The notes under the pieces: generated by a model
Databases searched by the model: none
Seen by the model: the letters and a program-made list of their open reading frames with translations, nothing else
Told to the model about the DNA's origin: nothing
Source of the DNA: CAYFMP01 sp964344215
Lineage (GTDB): Bacteria > Pseudomonadota > Alphaproteobacteria > Rhodospirillales > Casp-alpha2
Assembly (NCBI GenBank): GCA_964344215.1
Contig: CAYFMP010000125.1
Span: 1-6,110 of the forward strand
DNA: 6,110 nt
Reading direction: 5' to 3'
In this document: positions 1 to 5,734 of the stretch, piece after piece
How the letters are laid out: every line of letters begins with the position of its first letter
Position numbering within the stretch: position 1 is the first letter of the stretch
Made by a program: the position numbers and the translations under genes

Positions 1-498
1 TTCGAGACCAAAACCGCCTTCGCCGACCGTGTCGGGCTCACCAAGGCCCGCATCTCCCAGCTGGTCGCCGAAGGCCTGCCCGTGCGCCCGGACGGCAAGA
101 TCGACGTGGAGATCGGGCTGGCCTGGATCGAGAACAACCTGGATCCCGCCCGGCGTTACAAGGGCGGTTCACCGAACACCACCAACCGGTCGGCGACGCT
201 GGCCGAGGCCAAGCGCGTCCATGAGATCGTCAAGATCCAGCGCGCCAAGCTGGCCTTCGAGCGCGAGCAAGGCAAGCTGATCGATGCCGATCGGGCCGAG
301 CAGACCGTGTTCGCCCGCGCCAAGGCCGAACGCGACGCCCATATCGCCTGGGTCCAGCGGTCTGCGCCCATCATGGCATCGGAACTGGGCGTCGAGACCG
401 GCCCCGTGTTCACCGTTCTGGACCGGCTGATGCGCGAGCATTTGGAGCACCTGTCATCGACACCGCTGGGAGGACTGTTCCATGTCGACGGCGAGTGA
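1..498 (+). CDS. Phage terminase small subunit (gpNu1-like), 5' truncated by window
   Basis: This is the DNA-recognition subunit of the packaging motor, which binds phage DNA and brings the large subunit to the cut site. The reading frame is open from base 1, so the real start is upstream; 165 residues are visible. Visible residues 5-30 (FADRVGLTKARISQLVAEGL, then a PVRPDGK turn) form a helix-turn-helix with wing, laid out like the N-terminus of lambda gpNu1 (LADIF...TIQNW...GMPV). A charged helical segment follows (RAKLAFEREQGKLIDAD), typical of the family's dimerisation region, then a C-terminal helix ending LMREHLEHLS. A GTG at 82 gives an open frame but would delete the helix-turn-helix, so I reject it as the start. 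The stop overlaps the large-subunit gene by 17 bases, indicating translational coupling. The family assignment is by recognised pattern and gene position, not by a search. Confidence 0.85.
   Translation, partial: FETKTAFADRVGLTKARISQLVAEGLPVRPDGKIDVEIGLAWIENNLDPARRYKGGSPNTTNRSATLAEAKRVHEIVKIQRAKLAFEREQGKLIDADRAEQTVFARAKAERDAHIAWVQRSAPIMASELGVETGPVFTVLDRLMREHLEHLSSTPLGGLFHVDGE
468..474 (+). promoter_or_regulatory. Ribosome binding site of terminase large subunit
   Basis: GGGAGGA ends 7 bases before the ATG at 482. It is a near-perfect Shine-Dalgarno sequence inside the end of the small-subunit gene, and it fixes the large-subunit start. Confidence 0.8.
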
Positions 499-2338
499 TC
501 CCTCCTACTTCCTGTCCCGCATCGATTGGGCATGGCGCAAGGCCATCCGACCGGAACCGCAGATCCCGGTCGCCCAGTGGGCCGATCGCCACCGCATGCT
601 GCCCGACACCGCCGCTGAACCCGGTCGCTGGTGCACGGCGCGCACACCCTATCTCAAGGAGATCATGGACACCCTTTCCACCGGGAGCCCGTATGAGCGT
701 GTGGTCATGATGAAGGGTGCGCAGACGGGTGGCACCGAAGCGGGACTGAACTGGCTGGGATACATCATCCACAACGCGCCCGGTCTGGTCATGCTGGTCC
801 AGCCATCCTTGGACATGGTGCGACGGAATACGGTCACCCGCATCGATCCGCTGATTGCCTCATCGCCCGTTCTGCGTGACCTGGTCGCCTCGCCGCGATC
901 CCGCGACGCGGGCAACAGCCTGTTCCGCAAATCCTTCCCCGGCGGTCAGTTGGTCATGACCGGAGCCAACTCCGCCATCGGTCTCCGCTCGACGCCGGTG
1001 CGATACCTGTTTCTTGACGAGGTGGATGGTTACCCCGGCGATGCCGACGGCGAAGGGGATCCGGTCGCGCTGGCCATCCAGCGCACCGCCACCTTCAAGG
1101 GGCGGCGCAAGATCCTCATGGTCTCGACGCCGACGCTGAAAGGTTATTCCCGCATCGAGGCAGCCTTCGAGGAATCCGACCAGCGCTTTTACCATGTGCC
1201 GTGCCTCCATTGCGGCGACATGGCGCCCATCAGCTGGGCCCGCATCCGTTGGCCCGAGGGCCGACGCCGCGACGCCTTCCTGATCTGCGAGGCCTGCGGC
1301 GGCATCCACCAGGAGCACGATAAGTCCCGACTGTTGGAAACCGGTCAGTGGAAACCCACCGCCGAGGGCGACGGGCGCACCGCCGGGTTCCATCTCTCGG
1401 CCCTCTATTCTCCCTGGGAGACCTGGGCCGAGATCGCCGTCGAACATGGCAAGGTCATGAAGGACCCGGCCCGCCTGCAAGTCTGGGTCAACACCAAGCT
1501 GGGCGAGTCCTGGGAGGACCAGGCCGGTGACACCGTGCCCGCCGATCCGCTGATGGACCGGCGCGAGGTGTGGGGCGAGGACCTGCCCGAAAGCGTCGCC
1601 GTGCTCACCGCCGGGGTGGACGTCCAGGGTGACCGGCTGGAACTGCAGGTCGTCGGCTGGGGACGCGACGAGGAATGCTGGGTGGTCGATTATCGGGTCA
1701 TCTGGGGCGACCCATCCGGGCCGCGTGTCTGGGCCGATCTCGACTTGGCCCTGCGAGCCACCTACACCCATGCCAAGGCCGTGCCCGACCTGCCGATCCG
1801 CGCCGTCGCCATCGACACCGGCGGCCATCACACCAAGGCAGCCTACGAGTTCTGCCGCACCCGGCTCGCTCGGCGCATCTGGGCCATCAAGGGACGCGGC
1901 GGTCCCGGCGTGCCGGTCTGGCCGCACCGCCCGACCCGGACCAACAAGGGCAAGATCCCGCTGTTCATCGTCGGCGTGGATTCCGTCAAGGACGCCGTCT
2001 ACGCCCGGCTCAAGCTGACCGAGCCCGGACCCGGATTCGTCCACTTCTCCCGCAACCGGGACGTTGAATATTTCCGCCAATTGACCGCCGAGCGGGTCGT
2101 GACCCGATTTGAGAAGGGCCGCCCGATACGCTCCTGGCAGCCGAAACGGGACGGCGAGCGCAACGAGGCGCTGGATACCTTCGTTTATGCCTCAGCCGCC
2201 CTGCAGGGTCTGATCAGTATGGGGCTCAGGCTGAACGAGGAGGCCGAGGCCATGGCGGCGGCGAAGCGGAGGAGCGATGCCCCGGCTCTGCCCGCAAAGC
2301 CTGCGCCGCCGGTCATTCGGTCGGCGTGGATGGGGTGA
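482..2338 (+). CDS. Phage terminase large subunit, GpA family (packaging ATPase/nuclease)
   Basis: This 618-residue protein is the motor that cuts concatemeric phage DNA and pumps it into the procapsid through the portal using ATP. Its length is close to lambda gpA (641). The N-terminal ATPase has a deviant Walker A, K78-GAQTGGTE, and a Walker B, YLFLDEVD at 175-182 with D179/E180. A VSTPT segment at 214-218 fits the coupling motif. Two CxxC pairs (C241/C244 and C269/C272) suggest a small zinc-binding insert, as in many GpA proteins. The C-terminal RNase H-like nuclease shows the three expected acidic positions: D380 in AGVDVQGDRLE, D445 in AIDTGGHHT and D565 in ERNEALDTFVYASAA. The last 40 residues are an Ala/Pro-rich tail, the region that in lambda contacts the procapsid. 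The ATG at 482 is supported by a strong ribosome site. The reading frame is intact. Confidence 0.95.
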   Translation: MSTASDPSYFLSRIDWAWRKAIRPEPQIPVAQWADRHRMLPDTAAEPGRWCTARTPYLKEIMDTLSTGSPYERVVMMKGAQTGGTEAGLNWLGYIIHNAPGLVMLVQPSLDMVRRNTVTRIDPLIASSPVLRDLVASPRSRDAGNSLFRKSFPGGQLVMTGANSAIGLRSTPVRYLFLDEVDGYPGDADGEGDPVALAIQRTATFKGRRKILMVSTPTLKGYSRIEAAFEESDQRFYHVPCLHCGDMAPISWARIRWPEGRRRDAFLICEACGGIHQEHDKSRLLETGQWKPTAEGDGRTAGFHLSALYSPWETWAEIAVEHGKVMKDPARLQVWVNTKLGESWEDQAGDTVPADPLMDRREVWGEDLPESVAVLTAGVDVQGDRLELQVVGWGRDEECWVVDYRVIWGDPSGPRVWADLDLALRATYTHAKAVPDLPIRAVAIDTGGHHTKAAYEFCRTRLARRIWAIKGRGGPGVPVWPHRPTRTNKGKIPLFIVGVDSVKDAVYARLKLTEPGPGFVHFSRNRDVEYFRQLTAERVVTRFEKGRPIRSWQPKRDGERNEALDTFVYASAALQGLISMGLRLNEEAEAMAAAKRRSDAPALPAKPAPPVIRSAWMG

Positions 2339-2346
2339 GGCAGTTC

Positions 2347-2360
2347 GGCCACTTCTGGCC
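2347..2360 (+). other. Small hairpin just after the terminase stop codon
   Basis: GGCCA-CTTC-TGGCC forms a 5-bp GC-rich stem with a four-base loop, starting 8 bases after the large-terminase stop. No T-run follows, so it is not a standard intrinsic terminator. It could still stabilise the upstream mRNA end or slow transcription entering the cassette. Such short hairpins occur by chance in GC-rich DNA, so weight is low. The rest of 2339-2406 shows nothing recognisable. Confidence 0.25.
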
Positions 2361-2406
2361 AGATCGGACACCCATACCCCAGCGAACCGAAGCGCAACAC
2401 AGAGGA

Positions 2407-2432
2407 TACTCATAGTCTGTAGACTCAAAAGC
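2407..2432 (+). promoter_or_regulatory. C-box: two-site operator for the controller protein
   Basis: The left site is TACTCATAGTC (2407-2417), the spacer is TGTA, and the right site is GACTCAAAAGC (2422-2432). Type II controller proteins of the C.AhdI/C.PvuII/C.Esp1396I kind bind paired sites of the form GACTnnnAGTC separated by about four bases. Here the inner halves AGTC-TGTA-GACT match exactly, the outer left half matches in three of four bases, and the outer right half is weak. This asymmetry, with a stronger distal and weaker proximal site, fits a scheme in which the first dimer activates and a second represses. It lies 48 bases before the controller ATG. Confidence 0.8.
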
Positions 2433-2433
2433 A

Positions 2434-2462
2434 TCATTTCACCGACACTCGGCTCGTAATAT
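2434..2462 (+). promoter_or_regulatory. Putative controller-endonuclease promoter
   Basis: TAATAT at 2457-2462 is a plausible -10 element. The hexamer 17 bases upstream (2434-2439, TCATTT) is a very poor -35. That position directly abuts the right end of the C-box, the arrangement expected for a promoter needing a bound controller dimer to recruit polymerase. A start near 2469-2470 would leave only about 11 leader bases before the ATG. The exact hexamers are an inference. Confidence 0.45.
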
Positions 2463-2471
2463 TCGAATGCC

Positions 2472-2475
2472 GAGG
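2472..2475 (+). promoter_or_regulatory. Ribosome binding site of the controller gene
   Basis: GAGG ends 5 bases before the ATG at 2481. It supports that start over the GTG at 2477, which opens a different frame with no family motifs. Confidence 0.6.
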
Positions 2476-2480
2476 CGTGC

Positions 2481-2738
2481 ATGGAGAGAAAAGAACTTCG
2501 AAAGGTAAGCAAAGGTCTGGCCAGCATCTTGGCCGAGAATCTCCGCGCTTACCGGAAGATCAAGGGGCTCTCCCAGGAAGAACTCGCCGATATGTGCGGC
2601 CTTCACCGAACCTATGTTGGCTCGGTGGAGAGGGGGGAGCGCAACGCGACTCTAAGCACATTAGAGACTTTGGCCACCGCTCTTGGCGTCAGTGTCCCGG
2701 AACTCCTGACTAAAAGGGCATTTGAGAATGGTGGCTGA
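2481..2738 (+). CDS. Restriction-modification controller (C) protein, XRE-family HTH regulator
   Basis: This 85-residue protein is a small DNA-binding dimer that times restriction against modification after the cassette enters a new cell. An HTH_3/XRE domain spans roughly residues 15-76: a first helix with NLRAYRKIKGL, then SQEELADMCG (31-40) and the recognition helix LHRTYVGSVERGERN (41-55), closing with LATALGVSVPELL. The HRTY...ERGERN signature and the size are typical of C proteins such as C.AhdI and C.Esp1396I. A C-box lies just upstream, and its left 12 bases recur before the methyltransferase gene, giving this protein two apparent targets in the cassette. The gene overlaps the endonuclease start by 11 bases, so the two form one operon. 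A general XRE repressor of the phage is the alternative, but the operator and its neighbours make that unlikely. Confidence 0.9.
   Translation: MERKELRKVSKGLASILAENLRAYRKIKGLSQEELADMCGLHRTYVGSVERGERNATLSTLETLATALGVSVPELLTKRAFENGG
2714..2718 (+). promoter_or_regulatory. Ribosome binding site of the endonuclease gene
   Basis: AAGGG lies inside the end of the controller gene, 9 bases before the ATG at 2728. It favours that ATG over the in-frame TTG at 2722, which would sit only 3 bases away. Confidence 0.6.
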
Positions 2739-3777
2739 AGGTTTAGACCCAGAGCGGTACGTTGAGGCAATCCGACAAAGCGGACTGTCGATCTACGATC
2801 CTATCGAGATTGGAGATCCAGACCTTTGGATTCCGACGCCGGAACTGGAAATGCTGCTTAACGCTGCAATAACAGGCGTGTCGCTTGCCGGGTTGCCGCT
2901 ACGCACCCGCTCGAAAGTGGTGAAGGAACACGTTTGCAGGGCGCTCGGCTACCCGGTGCCGCCCAGCTTCCAGAAGACGCAGCCGCGTTTTCCGGGGCAG
3001 TTTTTCGATACCTACGCCCAGAAGTCGAACAACCTCCAAGTCTGGAACGAAGAACTCGCATCCACTCGGCGCTATGTGATCATTCGGGTTGGAGAGGGCG
3101 ACGTGATTACCAAGGTGAAGGTGGTCACGGGCGACACTCTTGCGCTATTGGATACGACGGGTACGCTAACGCAAAAATACCAAGCGCGGCTGATACCTGG
3201 CGAGGTGAAGGCAGAACTGATCGCTGATGAGGATACGGAGCTACTGTGCCCTTTTGTACGGGCGGATCTTGATCTGGCCACAGTGGCGAGCCCGGTGAAC
3301 CATCCTCGGGCGGGGCAGCTGCTACCGATCTGGGAGATTTTCCAGCGACTCCAATCGCTCGTCGGGAAATCATTCCCAGACCTAGGATATGATCAAGAGC
3401 GCAACCGAGGCGCGGCGTTGCACCGACTGGTGTGCCAGCATCTGGGATATGCCGACTACCGGGACGACGGCCAGTTCCCGGACGTGCGGCACCAACTTAT
3501 AGAAGTGAAACTACAAACTTCGCCAACCATTGATCTTGGGCTGGTGTGTCCGGATAGCGAGGAGGCACTGGATGTTCCAAAGATCGAAGGACAGCAAATC
3601 CGCCACTGCGATGTACGGTACGCGCTGTTCTACGCAGTCACGGATGGTGAGAACGTCACGCTGACGCACCTGTTCTTGAGCACTGGCGAGAAATTCTTCA
3701 CGCGGTTCCCACAGTTCCAGGGGAAGGTACTCAACAGGAAGCTCCAGATACCGCTCCCGACGGACTTCTTCGACTGA
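2728..3777 (+). CDS. Type II restriction endonuclease, PD-(D/E)xK type, specificity unknown
   Basis: This 349-residue protein is the presumed DNA-cleaving partner of the methyltransferase. The catalytic core is visible near the C-terminus: P251-D252 followed by E259-V-K261 in PDVRHQLIEVKLQ, i.e. PD-x6-ExK, preceded by an alpha-helical stretch with HRLVCQHLGY and followed by a hydrophobic strand (RYALFYAV). D252, E259 and K261 are the expected metal and catalytic residues. The first 200 or so residues, with segments such as LAGLPLRTRSK and TQPRFPGQ, match no domain I can name and may carry DNA recognition. No signal peptide or membrane segment is seen, so it acts in the cytoplasm. I chose ATG 2728 on its ribosome site; GTG 2731 is also possible. 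It overlaps the controller gene, so it should share the controller-dependent promoter. The function rests on the motif plus context; the target site cannot be inferred. Confidence 0.85.
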   Translation: MVAEGLDPERYVEAIRQSGLSIYDPIEIGDPDLWIPTPELEMLLNAAITGVSLAGLPLRTRSKVVKEHVCRALGYPVPPSFQKTQPRFPGQFFDTYAQKSNNLQVWNEELASTRRYVIIRVGEGDVITKVKVVTGDTLALLDTTGTLTQKYQARLIPGEVKAELIADEDTELLCPFVRADLDLATVASPVNHPRAGQLLPIWEIFQRLQSLVGKSFPDLGYDQERNRGAALHRLVCQHLGYADYRDDGQFPDVRHQLIEVKLQTSPTIDLGLVCPDSEEALDVPKIEGQQIRHCDVRYALFYAVTDGENVTLTHLFLSTGEKFFTRFPQFQGKVLNRKLQIPLPTDFFD

Positions 3778-3800
3778 GACGGAAGCATAACATATCGTTT

Positions 3801-5528
3801 TTAGACAGGCTTGCCGCCGGTTAGGGCTTCCCAGACCATGGCGTCCAGTTCGTCTTGGAGATGCTTGGCCTCGGGCGATGGAGTACTCTCGTATATCCGC
3901 TTGGCCTTGGCGACAATGGCCTTGCCGAGACGGCTCTGCGGATCGGGAAGGGGGAATTTCTCAACGTACTGTGTGATGAAACGGCGACGGCCAGCATAGA
4001 GCTTGTTGTTGAAGCGGAGGTCGTAGAAACGCTCGATGAACGTCGAGTTGCCGACGGCGGCCGCGAGCCATAGCAGGTCTGTTCGCGCATGGTCCTGGCA
4101 GACGAGCCAGTAGCAGTCTCCGTTCACGACGGAGCCCTCCAGATCGATCCAGAAGGTCGGTTCCTCGGCGATATCGCGGAACACGAGCTTAGGTTGGCCC
4201 CATGCAGCCGGGTCTTGCGGCACCCAGATTTCATACCACTCGCGGCCTGCCTCAATGACGTATCGACGGCCCTCAAGGGCTTGCCGATGCGCCTCAAAAT
4301 AGGCTTGGCTGCGCGGATAGCTGGCCAGCTCCACAGCACGGCGGCGCCCCTGAAAAACCTCGTGCGGATAGAGGATCTGACTTGGCCGGTCTGACGGGAG
4401 TGCCTTAAAGCGGCGTGCAATGTGGTGGGTGGTGAGCGGTTTGAGAAGTTCGGGGCGATCGGCGTCTTGCCAGTCGTTTCGGATGAAAATCTTGTCAGCA
4501 CAAGTTTTGACGCCCACACGGATTTTTCCGATGTCGCGGAAGGTGCCCCAGCTATGAGCTTCAACTATCGCCAACCAGGAATCCACGGAATCAGTGGCGA
4601 TGCGCCAAACGCCATCAGGCGCGCCGTTGGTGTTCAGCTTGCCGTGCTGGACATGAAAATGGCGCCCGTCTTTGACCTCGACTACGCCTTCGCGTTCGAG
4701 AGCAGCGATCGGGTCAGTGACTGTTTCGGTCGTCGGATCGGTCGTCTGGTAGATCGACGTGAAGGCCGGGGTTTCCAGCTTGTGGCCGTTCTTGCCCTCA
4801 ACCAGTAAGACGGCAGGCAATACGGCGGCTTCAAAGAGCTTGGTATCGCCCAAATCCCATGCGTGGCGGATATTGAAGCGCTCAAAAAGCGCCTGCCGGA
4901 TGGACGCTCCGGAGCGGGTAGTCATGAAGCGGTTGGAAACAATGATTCCTGCAATGCCTTGGGGCTTGAGCACCTGTGACATGCCAAGAATGAAGGCGTG
5001 ATAGAGATCCACGCGACCCGCCAGCCCGAACTGCTCGGAAAGAAGCTGCGCCTGTGCTGCGCCCATGATCTGGGTGCGGACATACGGGGGATTGGCGATG
5101 ATAAGGTCGTAAGCCTCTGGAACAGCCCGGCGAAACAGGCTGCCGTGACCACCAGGCCCAAAATTTTCAAGGACAAATTCAAGAAAATTGTCTGGCTCGA
5201 ATTGAAAAGACACGCCGGGAAATTGTTCTCCAAGCCGTTCCGTGGCGGTGTCAAGTGCCTCGGGGTCGGTCTCAAAGCCATAGACTTCGATGTTCAACCC
5301 AGACTGGTCAGCAAGATGCTCCAGAAGGCTGACGAGCAATTCTCCATGCCCGATTGCCGGGTCGAGAATCCGAAGAGGACGGTCTGTTGGAAGCACTCCC
5401 GCAGTTTCGACAATCTGTCGTGCAACAAAATCCGCAAGGAGTTTGGGCGTATAGGTCGCTCCACCGGCCTTTTCTTCGGCGACAATTTGATATCTCTTTG
5501 TGAAACGCGGTTGGTGGAGTACTTCCAT
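3801..5528 (-). CDS. Type II N6-adenine DNA methyltransferase, gamma class (Eco57I/TaqI-like)
   Basis: This 575-residue enzyme is predicted to transfer a methyl group from S-adenosylmethionine to adenine N6 in the cassette's target site, protecting DNA from the endonuclease. The motif order is that of gamma-class enzymes: motif X GATYTPKLLADF (23-34), motif I ILDPAIGHGELL (54-65), motif II with E86-T-D88 (VYGFETDP), and catalytic motif IV IIANPPYV with N146-P-P-Y149. Later core strands include GIAGIIVSNRFM (191-202). The second half (about 300-530) is the probable target-recognition region. No PD-(D/E)xK motif is obvious in it, so it does not look like a fused Type IIG enzyme. It converges on the endonuclease gene with 23 bases between stops, and no clear terminator is seen there. 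The ATG is supported by AAAGG nine bases upstream. The promoter carries a controller half-site, suggesting repression by the C protein. Confidence 0.93.
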   Translation of the reverse strand: MEVLHQPRFTKRYQIVAEEKAGGATYTPKLLADFVARQIVETAGVLPTDRPLRILDPAIGHGELLVSLLEHLADQSGLNIEVYGFETDPEALDTATERLGEQFPGVSFQFEPDNFLEFVLENFGPGGHGSLFRRAVPEAYDLIIANPPYVRTQIMGAAQAQLLSEQFGLAGRVDLYHAFILGMSQVLKPQGIAGIIVSNRFMTTRSGASIRQALFERFNIRHAWDLGDTKLFEAAVLPAVLLVEGKNGHKLETPAFTSIYQTTDPTTETVTDPIAALEREGVVEVKDGRHFHVQHGKLNTNGAPDGVWRIATDSVDSWLAIVEAHSWGTFRDIGKIRVGVKTCADKIFIRNDWQDADRPELLKPLTTHHIARRFKALPSDRPSQILYPHEVFQGRRRAVELASYPRSQAYFEAHRQALEGRRYVIEAGREWYEIWVPQDPAAWGQPKLVFRDIAEEPTFWIDLEGSVVNGDCYWLVCQDHARTDLLWLAAAVGNSTFIERFYDLRFNNKLYAGRRRFITQYVEKFPLPDPQSRLGKAIVAKAKRIYESTPSPEAKHLQDELDAMVWEALTGGKPV

Positions 5529-5537
5529 GAAGGGTGG

Positions 5538-5542
5538 CCTTT
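5538..5542 (-). promoter_or_regulatory. Ribosome binding site of the methyltransferase gene
   Basis: On the minus strand AAAGG ends 9 bases before the ATG (5528-5526). It supports this start codon, which also gives the full N-terminal motif X. Confidence 0.55.
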
Positions 5543-5563
5543 AAGTTGTCGGCAACAAAACGC

Positions 5564-5574
5564 TACTCATAGTC
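5564..5574 (-). promoter_or_regulatory. Single controller-protein site in the methyltransferase promoter
   Basis: The + strand reads TACTCATAGTC, identical to the left site of the C-box before the controller gene; one further base (T) is also shared, making a 12-base exact repeat. No good second GACT half follows (the next bases are TTCTAGAGCG), so one dimer is expected to bind. The site overlaps the predicted -10 of the methyltransferase promoter, so binding should repress that gene. It begins 36 bases upstream of the ATG. Confidence 0.75.
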
Positions 5575-5597
5575 TTCTAGAGCGAGCGAGATGTCAA
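5569..5597 (-). promoter_or_regulatory. Putative methyltransferase promoter
   Basis: Reading the minus strand, a perfect TTGACA -35 (5597-5592) is followed after 17 bases by GACTAT (5574-5569), a weak -10. An alternative -10, TATGAG (5571-5566), has a 20-base spacer. Either -10 lies within the controller site. A strong -35 needing no activator suits a gene that must be expressed at once on entry to a new cell and then be turned down. The -35 is clear; the -10 is uncertain. Confidence 0.6.
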
Positions 5598-5734
5598 CCC
5601 CGGTCCCCCGAGGTTTCTGAGCTTATCATGGGGAAGTTCGATTCACGACCGCTACCCCAAGGCTTCGATCTATCCCAACCTTTCCCAATCTCTCCGAATA
5701 GCCTGGGATTCCGCCCCATGGGACAATCGGCCCC
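5598..5734 (+). other. Leader region between the cassette and the portal gene
   Basis: This stretch shows no convincing gene and no clear + strand sigma-70 promoter. It holds a pyrimidine-rich tract around 5670-5695 and an imperfect tandem repeat directly before the portal ATG (5705-5719 and 5720-5736, each running from GGGA to CCCCAT). GGGA at 5720-5723 is the only Shine-Dalgarno-like match, at a rather long 11-base spacing from the portal start. A connector (gpW-like) gene would be expected in this part of a lambda-like cluster but is absent. Confidence 0.4.

Larger units (their letters stand above)
2339..5734. mobile_element. Type II restriction-modification cassette inserted between terminase and portal genes
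   Basis: This span holds a controller gene, a restriction endonuclease gene and a convergent DNA methyltransferase gene, with a controller-type operator upstream of each transcription unit. The coding sequences use many A- or T-ending codons (the endonuclease opens GGT TTA GAC CCA), whereas the flanking terminase and portal genes almost always end codons in G or C. Composition and position both argue for an acquired module (a 'moron') with its own promoters. The outer limits given are simply the ends of the phage genes. I saw no transposase, no terminal inverted repeats and no convincing target duplication, so the exact insertion junctions are unknown. Confidence 0.7.

Noticed and set aside
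29..280. Small plus-strand frame over the terminase small subunit
   Set aside because: It is an Arg/Ser/Pro-rich out-of-frame shadow of the small-subunit gene, with no family features.
860..2080. Long minus-strand reading frame of about 406 codons opposite the large terminase gene
   Set aside because: It is a mirror frame produced by the strong G/C third-position bias of the terminase gene. Its translation is Gly/Asp/Ala-rich with no recognisable motif, and the opposite strand codes for a full set of terminase motifs.
2347..2360. Hairpin after the large terminase read as an intrinsic terminator
   Set aside because: The stem is only 5 bp and no T-run follows. Kept only as a low-confidence structural note.
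3778..3800. Bidirectional terminator between the convergent endonuclease and methyltransferase genes
   Set aside because: The 23-base gap has a T-run (CGTTTTTA) but no stem I could build next to it. Nearby GACGGA copies are direct, not inverted.
3801..5528. Methyltransferase as a fused Type IIG restriction-methylation enzyme
   Set aside because: No nuclease domain precedes motif X (only about 22 residues) and no PD-(D/E)xK motif is evident after it. A separate endonuclease gene is present.
2375..5659. TACCCCA at 2375-2381 and 5653-5659 as a target-site duplication flanking the cassette
   Set aside because: Seven bases can match by chance in DNA of this composition, and the copies are not at symmetric positions relative to the phage gene ends. 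No terminal inverted repeats or transposase accompany them.
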